Shown: positions 16,537 to 24,747, numbered from the stretch's first letter. The stretch: 64,000 nucleotides of DNA from Bradyrhizobium sp. CCBAU 51627 (GCF_028128765.1 NZ_LBJG01000084.1:41247-105246), one strand, 5' to 3'. Program-made: numbers and translations. The notes: generated by a model not told the origin, from the letters alone.

Positions 16537-16785
16537 TCACTCGTCGGCCAGCTTCCGCTCGATATAGGCGTCGACCGTCTCGGCGAACGAGCGCTGCACG
16601 CCGACCGAAGTGACATGCAGCTCGATCGCGTCCTGCTGCAGCACGCGCAGGCCGCGTCTGCGTGCGCTGACCGGGGCCATCGCCAGATAGTCGTCGATGG
16701 CGCCCGTCGCCAGCGGGATGCCCTTCGGATCCCCTCTCGCGATCAGCAGGCGCAGAAAGCTCAGGCAATCGGCCAGACCCGCCAT
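16537..16785 (-). CDS. Small hypothetical protein (82 aa)
   Basis: 82 residues, mostly helical (LADCLSFLRLLIARGDPKGI, SFAETVDAYIERKLADE). It begins 10 bp after the stop of the 34-residue gene at 16796-16900, so the two are probably co-transcribed. The ribosome-binding site is weak, which fits translational coupling. Function unknown. Confidence 0.55.
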   Translation of the reverse strand: MAGLADCLSFLRLLIARGDPKGIPLATGAIDDYLAMAPVSARRRGLRVLQQDAIELHVTSVGVQRSFAETVDAYIERKLADE

Positions 16786-16795
16786 GGCTGGTATC

Positions 16796-16900
16796 TCAGC
16801 CTTGCTGCGACTTCGGCTTCGGCTTCCGGACGGGCTGGGTATGCGTCCCGAACAGCGCCAGCAGCAACGCGACTTCTTCCTTCGAACCGATCTGGATCAT
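16796..16900 (-). CDS. 34-residue protein with strong ribosome-binding site
   Basis: An ATG at 16900 preceded by AAAAGGAGACAGTC opens a 34-codon frame: IGSKEEVALLLALFGTHTQP, then a lysine/proline tail KPKPKSQQG. The ribosome-binding site is among the best in the window and the stop is 10 bp before the next small gene. A short amphipathic helix with a basic tail is predicted. I do not recognise it. Confidence 0.45.
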   Translation of the reverse strand: MIQIGSKEEVALLLALFGTHTQPVRKPKPKSQQG

Positions 16901-17030
16901 GACTGTCTCCTTTTCGCTCCGTTGGTCGGTTCCAACGGGGTGGGAGTTCAGGACGATCTGGTTTCAGGACTGTTTCAAAGCTGTTTCGTCATGGCCGGCA
17001 CATCGCTTGGGAGGGGCGAATGCGGATCGC

Positions 17031-17291
17031 TCAGCCGTTCGGCTGCCAGCCGATGATCGCGCCGACGAGGCATAGCAGCGCGCCGAACGCCGTGCCGCCC
17101 ATCTGCATCCAGTACCGGATCGGGGTGGTGTCGCGGTCAAATTCCTGCCGCGACCATCTCGACCAGTCCAGCCAGTCGTCGCTGACGAACAGGATCTTTC
17201 GCTCGACATAGCCGACCCAGGCCTTGCGGGCGCAATAGATGCTGATCCCGATCGCAAGCAGTCGATAGAGCAGATCAAGAGCGGGGTTCAT
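17031..17291 (-). CDS. Small two-helix membrane protein
   Basis: About 86 residues. Two hydrophobic segments are visible: LLYRLLAIGISIYCARKAWV near the N-terminus and GGTAFGALLCLVGAIIGW at the C-terminus, separated by a polar tryptophan-rich loop (SDDWLDWSRWSRQEFDRD). ATG 17291 (MNPALDLL) is preferred; ATG 17300 is in frame. Likely an inner-membrane protein of unknown function in the small-gene cluster. Confidence 0.6.
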   Translation of the reverse strand: MNPALDLLYRLLAIGISIYCARKAWVGYVERKILFVSDDWLDWSRWSRQEFDRDTTPIRYWMQMGGTAFGALLCLVGAIIGWQPNG

Positions 17292-17328
17292 GTGGAGCAT
17301 CCGTTCGCCGGCTCGGGCTGGTGGGGTG

Positions 17329-17714
17329 CTAGCTCTGCCCGTCTTGGTCTCGCCGGAGAGGATGCAGGTTCAATCGGAACGCCAAAGCCGGCCGGAGCAA
17401 CATCAAGGACGTGGAGACACGCGGCGCAGAGCCCCGACCTAGGCGGGATCGCTGCCTGCCGGCGCGGCGGCTCCGTCGGCCTTCCCGCGTGCTCTTGCCC
17501 CAGCCGCGATCGAGCAGCTCCTTTGCCGCGGCGACGCGCGCAAACGCGTTTGCGGTCTCTCGCATCATAATTGCGGAGAGCACTGGATGGCCATGTCGGT
17601 CTTGCTCCGCGCCAGCTCCTGAATGTGCGCCAGCGTCGGAGCCATGAAATCATCGCTGGTGATAGGCTGAGGGACGGGTTGGTACGCTGGTATTGGTCTC
17701 CTGATCCTGGTCAT
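17329..17714 (-). pseudogene. Frameshifted terminase small subunit-like gene
   Basis: An ATG at 17714 with GAGGAGG upstream begins MTRIRRPIPAYQPVPQPITS and continues as LAHIQELARSKTDMAIQ. At about 17583 the homology moves to another frame: VLSAIMMRETANAFARVAAA and KELLDRGWGKS. Joined across the shift, it aligns with the intact gene at 8027-8353 (LTEIRSLARSHAGTAIKVL ... AILERGYGKA). One missing base near 17583, CAGTG for an expected CAGGTG, accounts for it. The first frame stops at 17565. No terminase large-subunit sequence follows, so this is an isolated relic of a second prophage or of a duplication. Confidence 0.65.
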
Positions 17715-17715
17715 T

Positions 17716-17838
17716 TCAAATCCTCCTCAAATGGGCAATTGAGTCTGCGGCATAAAAAGGCTCCTGCCGCGGGCCGGCACGTTCGCGCGTGCTCGGCCAA
17801 AATTCGTTCGGACGGCGGCGCGCTGATCGGCGCTCCAT
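17716..17838 (-). CDS. Possible 40-residue arginine-rich ORF inside the long repeat
   Basis: An ATG at 17838 opens MERRSARRRPNEFWPSTRER, ending AADSIAHLRRI at a TGA one base before the ATG of the small-terminase relic. The corresponding stretch of copy A (from 8620) reads MERRTARRRPNHLYWPCTRE. The two copies differ by a 3-nt indel that keeps the frame, weak evidence for coding. In copy A the frame has no stop before the small-terminase gene. It could equally be a non-coding repeat. Confidence 0.3.
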   Translation of the reverse strand: MERRSARRRPNEFWPSTRERAGPRQEPFYAADSIAHLRRI

Positions 17839-17988
17839 GAACGCGTTTCAACGAGGCGAGGCCGCGATGCGCGGGGACGCCGTCCGATCTCGACATCGAA
17901 ACGAAAAAACCCGCGGCGGACGCTTCCGGCGTGGGCGAACGTTTCGATGATGTCATTGTGCTTGTGTCCTGCCCGGCGTACCAAACGA
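17755..17988 (+). repeat. Long dispersed repeat, copy E
   Basis: Matches 8517-8774 over nearly its full length, including CCGCGGGCCGGCACGTTCGC, CGGACGGCGGCGCGCTG and GCTCCATGAACGCGTTTCAA. The hairpin part has decayed (AAAACCCGCGGCGGACG, TTCCGGCGTGGGCG), as has the 3' motif (ATGATGTCATTGTG, CCTGCCCGGCGTACCAAAC). The 17989-18068 stretch shows nothing else. Confidence 0.8.
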
Positions 17989-18068
17989 GGGAAGTCGTCG
18001 ATGATTAAGAACTCAGCATCTAGGCCAGTGTTGGACCAGAAGCAGTCGTCTGGGTTCGAGCGGATTGG

Positions 18069-19526
18069 CTACGATCGGACGGTGATGCGATAGACTCGTG
18101 CGTTGCCCTCCACGCCACGCAATGGGGCGTCGAATTCCTCGACATCGTGGCGGGTCAACAGCTCGCGAATGCCGGGCGCCGTGTACAGCGCTTCAGTCAG
18201 ACAGATTTCTCCTGCACCTGCGAATGACTGCACTCGCGCGGCTATATTCACGGTCTGGCCGAAGTAGTCGAGATTTTCGTTGAGGGTTACGGCAATGGAG
18301 GGTCCGCAGTGTGCGCCCATTTTTAGGACAATGGCGGGCTGGTCTCGCTCAAGGTTGAACTGGTCGATTCCCTGCAGCATTTGGAGCGCCGCGGCGACCG
18401 CGTCGACCGGCCGGGAGAATGCAGCCATCACGGCGTCACCGATGGTCTTCACGATAGCACCGGCATGCCGTTGAGCGACTGTGTCGAGCAGAGCGAAATG
18501 CTCCCTGATCAGCGCATAGGCATTAAGATCTCCGAGATGATCGTAAAGCGCGGTCGAGCCTTTCAAGTCGGTGAACAGGAGGGTCACCTGCCGTACGCCG
18601 AGGCCTTCCTCCTCGTCCACGCGCTCGGAGCGGAACAGCTTCCGGAAAGTCTGTCGCGTCAGCAACATGCCGCCAGACACGTAAGGATCAAACTCGAGCG
18701 CCGGCTTTTCCGGCATGGCTACGATCTCAGGTGGCCAGTTGATCAAGAGCACCGAGCCCCGTTTCGCGCCGGTATTGCTGATCTCGAAGACGGCGCGCCC
18801 TGACGGCACGGCCGAAACAGCGGATGTGAAGCGCCGCCCATCGTAAGTGATACGAATGACTGCCGGAGTGCCGAGCGGGGCTGCCGCGGAGTCCGTCACG
18901 GGTAATGTGAAGCCAGCCTGCGTCTGAACGTTCACACCCGAGATGGCGCCACACTTGATCTCGGTCTGCAAGGTCGTGGTCACGCCTGGTGGCAGATACG
19001 TCATGCCGCACACGAAGGTGCGAAGAACATCAACAAATCGGGTTTGGCCGCCGGGCAGCCGCCCGCTGTCCGCAAACTTCAGCTTCCAATGCAAGTCCTC
19101 GATCGAGAGGGTGTCAACGTCGTGCAATGAGAGGCGCCGGACTTGCGGCGAGACGGAGAAAGAAGCTTGAATGAAGTCGTCGAGATCCGCCTGACCGTCG
19201 ATATCGCATAATCCGCAGACGAAATGGCTGCGGATTGCTCTCAGCTTGCCGAAGCTTTCCAGCACCAGGCCGGAATGGGGACACAGAATGTCCCAATGCA
19301 GATCGACTAACCCGACGCGAGCGGCGTGGAGGAACAGGTCTATCGCTTCCTGCTCAGCCACACCGCGATCTCGAGCAAACGACAACGGGTTGGCGCGGAA
19401 GATGCTGACCTCGTCGCCGCTTCGGATCAGGGTTTCAAACTTTGAAATGACCCGCGGGCTCCACGCCCTGGCCTGCTCAATCTGGGTCATCTTGCTTTCG
19501 AGAAGCCGTTCGTCAATGGACGTCAT
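18069..19526 (-). CDS. Class III adenylate cyclase with N-terminal DUF5939 domain
   Basis: 485 residues from the ATG at 19526 (CAGGAG 6 nt upstream). Residues about 1-290 fit the DUF5939 module, with cysteines C82, C104 and C107 (LCPHSG, CGLCD) placed like a metal site. The catalytic domain starts near residue 313: LLFTDLKGST holds the first metal aspartate (D320), TIGDAVMAAF the second (D364), and FGQTVNIAARVQSFA the transition-state Asn and Arg (N427, R431). All key residues are present, so it should make cAMP from ATP. There is no transmembrane span, so it is cytosolic. It is monocistronic, with repeat F and a long gap upstream. Confidence 0.9.
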   Translation of the reverse strand: MTSIDERLLESKMTQIEQARAWSPRVISKFETLIRSGDEVSIFRANPLSFARDRGVAEQEAIDLFLHAARVGLVDLHWDILCPHSGLVLESFGKLRAIRSHFVCGLCDIDGQADLDDFIQASFSVSPQVRRLSLHDVDTLSIEDLHWKLKFADSGRLPGGQTRFVDVLRTFVCGMTYLPPGVTTTLQTEIKCGAISGVNVQTQAGFTLPVTDSAAAPLGTPAVIRITYDGRRFTSAVSAVPSGRAVFEISNTGAKRGSVLLINWPPEIVAMPEKPALEFDPYVSGGMLLTRQTFRKLFRSERVDEEEGLGVRQVTLLFTDLKGSTALYDHLGDLNAYALIREHFALLDTVAQRHAGAIVKTIGDAVMAAFSRPVDAVAAALQMLQGIDQFNLERDQPAIVLKMGAHCGPSIAVTLNENLDYFGQTVNIAARVQSFAGAGEICLTEALYTAPGIRELLTRHDVEEFDAPLRGVEGNARVYRITVRS

Positions 19527-19763
19527 CGGCAGCTCCTGGCGGTGAAACAATAATATCAATTCTATCCGCTGGCGGCCATAACACACCGGCAGCTCGTTGC
19601 CTTGCCTTAACCCCGTCGGTGATAGGTCAATCGCGCCGGTTTGGCGCCGCTCCACTCGTATCCGATCTGCCTCCGAGAGCCAACGCCTGGAGAATCATCG
19701 GAATTCGCCGGTAATGCCAACACGGCAAGTGGTTTGCCTATAACGGCGCAATAGACTCCAACC
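19527..19763. other. Upstream region of the cyclase gene
   Basis: No supported gene. A minus-strand frame crosses this stretch, repeat F and the sequence up to about 20150, but runs through repeat-derived sequence and has no good start signal. The cyclase promoter should lie here; I cannot identify its boxes. Confidence 0.35.
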
Positions 19764-19853
19764 GAAAAATGCCTACCACGGACTGATCCGTGCGGGCTGA
19801 CCCGAACTTTTCGATGATGCCATTCTGCCAGTGTTTTGCCCGACGGGTCAACA
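19764..19853 (+). repeat. Dispersed palindromic repeat, copy F (diverged)
   Basis: GAAAAATGCCTACCACGGAC replaces the usual left arm, so the hairpin is partly lost. The right arm CCGTGCGGGCTGA and the 3' motif (TTCGATGATGCCATTCTGCC, TTTTGCCCGACGGGTCAA) are well kept. The remaining 230 bp up to 20086 hold nothing I can support. Confidence 0.75.
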
Positions 19854-20086
19854 ACAATTAACGAAAACCCGAAGCGGCGCGCGACGGGGGGACCGCAGGC
19901 CAGAGCCGCCACCAGAGCTGGCCTATCGGCGGTAGGCCGGCACGACGCAAAGTCCAGATCGAAAGCGATAGCTCCTACCGCTCCTTGCGCCTCAAACTTT
20001 AATCGAATCCCCCCCACCGGATTTGGCGGAATGAAATCTCTCCGCCCCATGCTGGTACATGTCGCGTTCTCACAATGAGGGAGCCA

Positions 20087-20272
20087 ATGTACTACGTCGC
20101 CGCCGCATTGCTCGGGCTTTCGGGACTGTTCTATTCGGCAGGCCGTCACGAGCTTGGCTCGTTCGGCGCGGATGTGTGCAGTTATGGCGGCCCGTTCTGC
20201 GACAGCCCGATGATCATCTTCACCGGCGCGGCGCTGGCCGCTGCCTGGGGCATGTTCGTCAGCGTCAAGTAG
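20087..20272 (+). CDS. Small two-helix membrane protein (61 aa)
   Basis: About 61 residues from the ATG at 20087, with GAGGGAG just upstream; ATG 20075 is in frame. It begins with a hydrophobic helix (YYVAAALLGLSGLFYSAG), has two cysteines in the middle (DVCSYGGPFCDSP) that could pair in the periplasm, and ends with a second helix (MIIFTGAALAAAWGMFVSV). Probably an inner-membrane protein; function unknown. Confidence 0.6.
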   Translation: MYYVAAALLGLSGLFYSAGRHELGSFGADVCSYGGPFCDSPMIIFTGAALAAAWGMFVSVK

Positions 20273-20324
20273 GACGCAAAATTAAGGCCGGGCGACCGGC
20301 GGCGCCATTGTCGCACGTCCAGGC

Positions 20325-20573
20325 TTACTGGCGCGCCGCCCCGCTCGCTCCCGGAATCTGTCCGCCGAATTTGGACGGCCCGGTGCCGCTGACACTGGTC
20401 GGTCCACCGGCCGTCCCGTTCGGGTCGGTGCGCGCCGCGGTCCGTCCCGGACCATGCATCATGTTCATCGTGTTGGACCAACCGTGATGGCGGGCGTGGC
20501 GGGTCGCGTGGGCCGAGGCATAGCCGGCCGGGAGCGCCAACAGGATCGCCAGGGTCAGTGTCGCTGCTTTCAT
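20325..20573 (-). CDS. Small secreted protein (82 aa)
   Basis: 82 residues from the ATG at 20573, preceded by CAGGAGGTAACACCG. A clear signal peptide (AATLTLAILLALPAGYASAH) is followed by a His/Met-rich segment (HATRHARHHGWSNTMNMMHG) and a Gly/Thr/Ser-rich tail. The histidines and methionines might bind metal, but nothing else supports this. It sits 64 bp downstream of the DUF3606 gene on the same strand. Confidence 0.65.
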   Translation of the reverse strand: MKAATLTLAILLALPAGYASAHATRHARHHGWSNTMNMMHGPGRTAARTDPNGTAGGPTSVSGTGPSKFGGQIPGASGAARQ

Positions 20574-20637
20574 CGGTGTTACCTCCTGTCGGGAAAACCG
20601 TTCGGCGACCTGCTCGTTCCTCGACCCAGGGACCAGC

Positions 20638-20811
20638 CTACAGCGCCAGCTGTTTTCGCACCGCGGCTGCCGAATTGCCGACCTTGTCGACGGCCTGTTG
20701 CAGCTCCTCCCTGGAGACACCGAGCGCGTGGGTCCAGTACTTGACCTCCCAGGCCTCGTTCATGTTGATCTTGCTGCGGTCCGGTTGTTCGCGCTTCGTC
20801 AGATGGTCCAT
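20638..20811 (-). CDS. DUF3606 domain protein
   Basis: 57 residues from the ATG at 20811, with AGGAGGACGCCGCG upstream. The whole protein is a DUF3606 unit: REQPDRSKINMNEAWEVKYW, THALGVSREELQQAVDKVGN, SAAAVRKQLAL. These short proteins are abundant in Rhizobiales and have no established biochemical role. Probably soluble and helical, and probably co-transcribed with the secreted protein downstream. Confidence 0.85.
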   Translation of the reverse strand: MDHLTKREQPDRSKINMNEAWEVKYWTHALGVSREELQQAVDKVGNSAAAVRKQLAL

Positions 20812-21285
20812 CGCGGCGTCCTCCTCACGACACAAGAACGTCAGAACGCCCCCGCCGTTCCGAGCCAGAGTCGCTGAACGATCTCATCCGCCAGCGCCCG
20901 AGCGTAGGCGACATGTTTTGGCGCGACACGCTGGCGGATGCCGCCGTGTCCCGGGAATGGATCGTCAATGTCGGCCTAGTCGCACCGTGTGGCAAGTCGG
21001 CGTCGAACTCGCCCGCCATGATCAGCGCCGAAGCTTCGTCGGGCTCGCCGCGAACCGTCGCGGACCAGTGCGGCCGCTTGATCCGGCGCGAGCGGATCGA
21101 CAATGGTTGGGGTCAGAAGGTGGCTCATGGGCGCTCACTACAATTTAAGCGCGCGTCTCGCAGGAGCGTCGCGCGCCGCCGCAAGCGATAGAGTTACGCG
21201 CGCGTCTTGAAACGGTGCTAGAGCCGCGCAACGCAGTCGCGCCAGCCCATCGCCGGCTGCCCCCGAAGGAACTTTCCAGCCCGGT
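20812..21285. other. Intergenic region upstream of the Nramp-like gene
   Basis: About 470 bp. Short frames exist on both strands (for example a minus-strand ATG near 21127 beginning MSHLLTPTIVDPLAPDQAAA), but none has a ribosome-binding site or a recognisable product. It may contain a decayed small gene. Confidence 0.35.
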
Positions 21286-22647
21286 TTGCGCTTAAACCTC
21301 GAATTCACAATTTCCCGAAGGTCACCCCTGTCGAACCGATCCAAACGTGAAGCCTCCAAGCGCGCCAGCGTCGCCGCGCCGACCAAGTCGGCACCGACGC
21401 CGCTGCAGCGGCTTGGGCCAGGCCTGATCACCGGAGCGGCCGACGACGATCCGTCGGGCATCGCCACCTATTCCCAGGCCGGCGCGCAATTCGGCTACGG
21501 GCTACTCTGGACGGTATTCCTGACCACGCCGTTCATGATCGCCATCCAGCTCGTCAGCGCGCAGATCGGCCGGGTGACCGGCAAGGGGTTGGCGGCCAAT
21601 GTGATGGAGCTCGCGCCGCGATGGCTGGTGCTGGGGCTCGTGGCGCTGCTCGTGGTCGCGAACACCTTCAACATCGCCGCCGATATTGCCGCGATGGCGG
21701 AATCGCTCTCGCTCGTCATCGGCGGGCTCAATCACGAGCACGCGCTGATCTTCGCCGCCGGCTCGACCCTGCTTCAGGTGTTTCTGCCCTATCGTCGCTA
21801 CGCGCCGGTGTTGAAATTGCTCACCCTGACCCTGTTCGCCTATGTCGCCACCGCCTTCACGGTGAAAATTCCCTGGAGCACGGCGCTCCTGGCCGCGGTG
21901 TGGCCGAAGGCGAATATCAGCGCCGACTACTTCATGATGGTCGTGGCCGTCCTCGGCACCACCATCAGCCCGTACCTGTTCTTCTGGCAGGCCTCCCAGG
22001 AGGTCGAGGAGATGAACCTTGGCAGGCGCGACAAGCCGCTGCGCGAGGAGACCCGGCGCGGCGCCGATCCCGAGCTCACGCGCATCAGGGTCGACACGAT
22101 CTCCGGCATGCTGCTGTCGAACGGCATCGCGTTCTTCATCATCCTGACCACGGCCTCGGTGCTGAACGCCAACGGCGTCACCAACATCAATTCGGCGACG
22201 CAAGCGGCCGAGGCGTTGCGACCGCTCGCCGGCGACTTCACCTTCGCATTGTTCGCCCTCGGCATCATCGGTACGGGTCTTCTGGCGATCCCGGTGCTGG
22301 CGGGCTCGGCGGCCTATGGCGTCGCCGAGATCTTCGGCTGGCGCGCCACGCTGGAGGCAAGGCCCGAGAAGGCGGTCGGCTTCTACACCATCATCGCCGC
22401 CGCAACGATCATCGGCTTCGGGCTCGGCTTCACCGGGATCGATTCCATCCACATGCTGGTGTGGAGTGCGGTGCTCAACGGCATCGTGGCCGTTCCGATC
22501 ATGGCGATGATGATGTTGATCGTCTCGAGCCGCGCCATCATGGGCCGCTTCAGGGCCCGCCAATGGCTGATCGCCCTTGGCTGGCTCGGCACCGCGCTGA
22601 TGGCGCTGGCCGTGCTCGCCTTGCTCGGCTCGTCGGTGTCTGGCTAA
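21286..22647 (+). CDS. Nramp-related metal ion transporter, divergent subfamily
   Basis: About 453 residues with roughly eleven hydrophobic spans, the size of NRAMP/SLC11 transporters. The start is unusual: the frame has no suitable ATG and probably uses TTG at 21286. The family framework is visible (RLGPGLITGAADDDPSGIAT in helix 1; GTTISPYLFFWQASQEVEEM in helix 6; FALGIIGTGLLAIPVLAGSA). The canonical metal-binding DPGN of helix 1 reads DPSG, and the helix 6 MPH is replaced by ISP. It therefore belongs to a side branch of the family, and manganese transport should not be assumed; magnesium or another ion is possible. A short basic tail precedes helix 1. Confidence 0.75.
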   Translation: MRLNLEFTISRRSPLSNRSKREASKRASVAAPTKSAPTPLQRLGPGLITGAADDDPSGIATYSQAGAQFGYGLLWTVFLTTPFMIAIQLVSAQIGRVTGKGLAANVMELAPRWLVLGLVALLVVANTFNIAADIAAMAESLSLVIGGLNHEHALIFAAGSTLLQVFLPYRRYAPVLKLLTLTLFAYVATAFTVKIPWSTALLAAVWPKANISADYFMMVVAVLGTTISPYLFFWQASQEVEEMNLGRRDKPLREETRRGADPELTRIRVDTISGMLLSNGIAFFIILTTASVLNANGVTNINSATQAAEALRPLAGDFTFALFALGIIGTGLLAIPVLAGSAAYGVAEIFGWRATLEARPEKAVGFYTIIAAATIIGFGLGFTGIDSIHMLVWSAVLNGIVAVPIMAMMMLIVSSRAIMGRFRARQWLIALGWLGTALMALAVLALLGSSVSG

Positions 22648-22784
22648 ACCGGCGACAGCGCCGCCGAGATTTGCGAGGCGATGATGAACGCCGCAAACAC
22701 CGCCGGCACGCTGATGAATCGCAAGAACTGATCTATTGAAAGCAAGGTTGTCTCCCCAAAGACAAAGCGCCCTCGTCCGCCGCG

Positions 22785-22895
22785 CTACTCTACCCCTTGC
22801 GCGACGTGCTGATCGGCCGTCAGAAGCTGGTCGGAAATAGCGGCCACACTCATCGTGAGCAGCGCCAAGATCGAAATCATCGCCATGAATTTCAT
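22785..22895 (-). CDS. Possible small membrane peptide (36 aa)
   Basis: A frame from the ATG at 22895 giving MKFMAMISILALLTMSVAAI followed by SDQLLTADQHVAQGVE: one hydrophobic helix, or a signal peptide, and a short polar tail. The composition is right for a small membrane or exported peptide, but there is no good ribosome-binding site. The rest of the 22648-23142 gap shows nothing supported. Confidence 0.3.
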   Translation of the reverse strand: MKFMAMISILALLTMSVAAISDQLLTADQHVAQGVE

Positions 22896-23142
22896 GCGCG
22901 CAAAGTCGATTCGGATTGTGGCCAAAAACGTCTGGCCTTCGCGCGATTTCGGGACGATCCCAAGAAACATCACGGTCCCCGGATTCTACGGGCCTTCCGC
23001 CGGCACCGCCAAGAATCGACGGCCTGCCAAGCGTTTGCGGACTTCACGACACTCGGTCATTAGCCTAACAATTGTGGCTGGGCCCAGGCTTGCGACCGGG
23101 ACACAAATCAACAAGACCCCGCGGGGCGCGATAGGGAGCGAC

Positions 23143-24357
23143 ATGACAAAATCGTCAAAAGCAACGAGCCTGGAGATCCTCGCCTGCGATGCCGGCTGGA
23201 GGAATTACCACTTCGTCAAGGTGACGACGGAAGACGGCATCGTCGGCTGGAGCGAGTTTGACGAGGGTTTTGGCTCACCCGGCGTCGGCGCTGCGATCCA
23301 GCGGCTCTCGGAGCGCGTCATCGGCCAGAATGTCTTCCAGCACGAGCGCATCTATGCCCAACTGTTCGCGGCCACCCGCCCCGCGGCCGGCGGTGTGGTC
23401 GCCCAGGCACTGGGAGCGATCGAGAATGCGCTGCTCGATGCCAAGGCCAAATGCCTCGGCGTCCCCTGCTACGAGCTTCTCGGCGGCAAGATCCGCGACC
23501 GCATCAGGGTCTATTGGTCGCATTGTGCGACGTGGCGGATCAATCATCCGTCTTGGTACAAGCCGGCGATCGAAAACCTCGACGGAGTCAAGGCGATGGG
23601 CCGGGAGGTGCGCGAGAAGAGATTCACCGCGCTCAAGACCAATATCTTCTCCTATGACGAGGGCAAGCCGACCGGCTGGCGACCCGGCTTCGGTTCGCCC
23701 TTTGCGCCCGAGATCAATGTCGACCGAAAGATCCTGCGCGATCTGCGCACGCATCTGGAAGCGATCCGCGACGGCGCGGGTCCTGATGTCGATATCCTGC
23801 TCGACTGCAATTTCAACGCCAAGACCGAAGGCTACTTGAAGATCCTGCGCGAGATCGCCGATCTCGACATGTTCTGGATCGAGATCGACAGCTTCAATCC
23901 GCAGGCCCTTGGCTACATCCGCAGGCAGAGTCCGCATCCCGTCTCATCGTGCGAGACGTTGTTGGGCCTGCGCGAATTCCTGCCCTATTTCCACGAGCAG
24001 GCAATGGATGTGGCGATCATCGACACGCCCTGGAATGGCCTGTGGCAATCGATGAAGATCGCCTCGGCAGCCGAAGCCTTCGAGGTCAACGTCGCACCGC
24101 ACAATTTCTACGGTCATCTCTGCTCGATGATGAACGCGCATTTCTGCGCGGCGGTGCCGAACCTGCGCATCATGGAGATCGACATCGACCGTCTCGCCTG
24201 GGACCGCGAATTGTTCACGCATGAACCGGAGATCGTGAACGGCCATCTGATCATTCCGAACCGTCCCGGCTGGGGCACCGAACCCAACGAGGAGGCCCTT
24301 CGCGCCCATCCACCAAGGACGAGCGGCGGCCTCTTGAATTACGGCAGCAAGAGCTGA
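23143..24357 (+). CDS. Mandelate racemase / muconate lactonizing enzyme family protein
   Basis: 404 residues from the ATG at 23143, preceded by GGGAGCGAC; the frame is open far upstream without coding character. Enolase-superfamily features are in order: capping domain (ITTEDGIVGWSEFDE-like start), LKTNIF where the KxK base region lies, ILLDCNFNAKTEG with the first metal ligand, MFWIEIDSF with the second, SSCETLLGLR with the third, and NVAPHNFYGH with a histidine. It should remove a proton next to a carboxylate, as in sugar-acid dehydratases. No sugar-acid genes are adjacent, so the substrate is open. Confidence 0.85.
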   Translation: MTKSSKATSLEILACDAGWRNYHFVKVTTEDGIVGWSEFDEGFGSPGVGAAIQRLSERVIGQNVFQHERIYAQLFAATRPAAGGVVAQALGAIENALLDAKAKCLGVPCYELLGGKIRDRIRVYWSHCATWRINHPSWYKPAIENLDGVKAMGREVREKRFTALKTNIFSYDEGKPTGWRPGFGSPFAPEINVDRKILRDLRTHLEAIRDGAGPDVDILLDCNFNAKTEGYLKILREIADLDMFWIEIDSFNPQALGYIRRQSPHPVSSCETLLGLREFLPYFHEQAMDVAIIDTPWNGLWQSMKIASAAEAFEVNVAPHNFYGHLCSMMNAHFCAAVPNLRIMEIDIDRLAWDRELFTHEPEIVNGHLIIPNRPGWGTEPNEEALRAHPPRTSGGLLNYGSKS

Positions 24358-24363
24358 GAAATC

Positions 24364-24615
24364 CTAGGGCGTCACCGGGTTAACGGCTGGCGACGTCTTC
24401 GGCCGCGCGGGCTCGATTGGCGACTTGGGCTCGGTCGGAAGCACGACGGCGCCGGCCGCACGTGCCGCCTCCCCGGTGGTCGCATACATGGCGACATGGG
24501 CCGGCTGGGTCTTGGCCCGGCTCCAAGGGCCGTGGTCGACAATCAGCATCGCCGCAATCGTTACCCCGGCAACGATCAGCGCGATCACGCCGGGATGACG
24601 GAGCGCCGTAGACAT
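24364..24615 (-). CDS. Small membrane-anchored protein (83 aa)
   Basis: About 83 residues from the ATG at 24615. One transmembrane segment (GVIALIVAGVTIAAMLIV) is followed by a polar, alanine- and proline-rich tail (PTEPKSPIEPARPKTSPAVN). It is convergent with the enolase-superfamily gene, with 6 bp between stops. Likely anchored in the inner membrane with a periplasmic tail; function unknown. Confidence 0.6.
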   Translation of the reverse strand: MSTALRHPGVIALIVAGVTIAAMLIVDHGPWSRAKTQPAHVAMYATTGEAARAAGAVVLPTEPKSPIEPARPKTSPAVNPVTP

Positions 24616-24747
24616 GGAATTTACGAAACGTACATCCGTCATTGAAGGGTCCGCTTTCTTCCTGTCGCAGGTAAATTCAATTCCGCCCCACCCGGTTCCC
24701 AGCAGCTCCCAGCAAGTTCCGCGCCAAAGCGCGGAACTCCCGCAGCG

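Noticed and set aside
19607..20149. 180-codon minus-strand frame across repeat F
   Set aside because: About a third of it is translated repeat sequence, and it lacks a ribosome-binding site or a recognisable domain.
20825..21127. Minus-strand frames upstream of the DUF3606 gene
   Set aside because: Two overlapping short frames, neither with a start signal or recognisable product; at most a decayed gene.
21502..22563. 353-codon minus-strand frame opposite the Nramp-like gene
   Set aside because: Its product is extremely charged and repetitive, typical of the antisense of a membrane protein.
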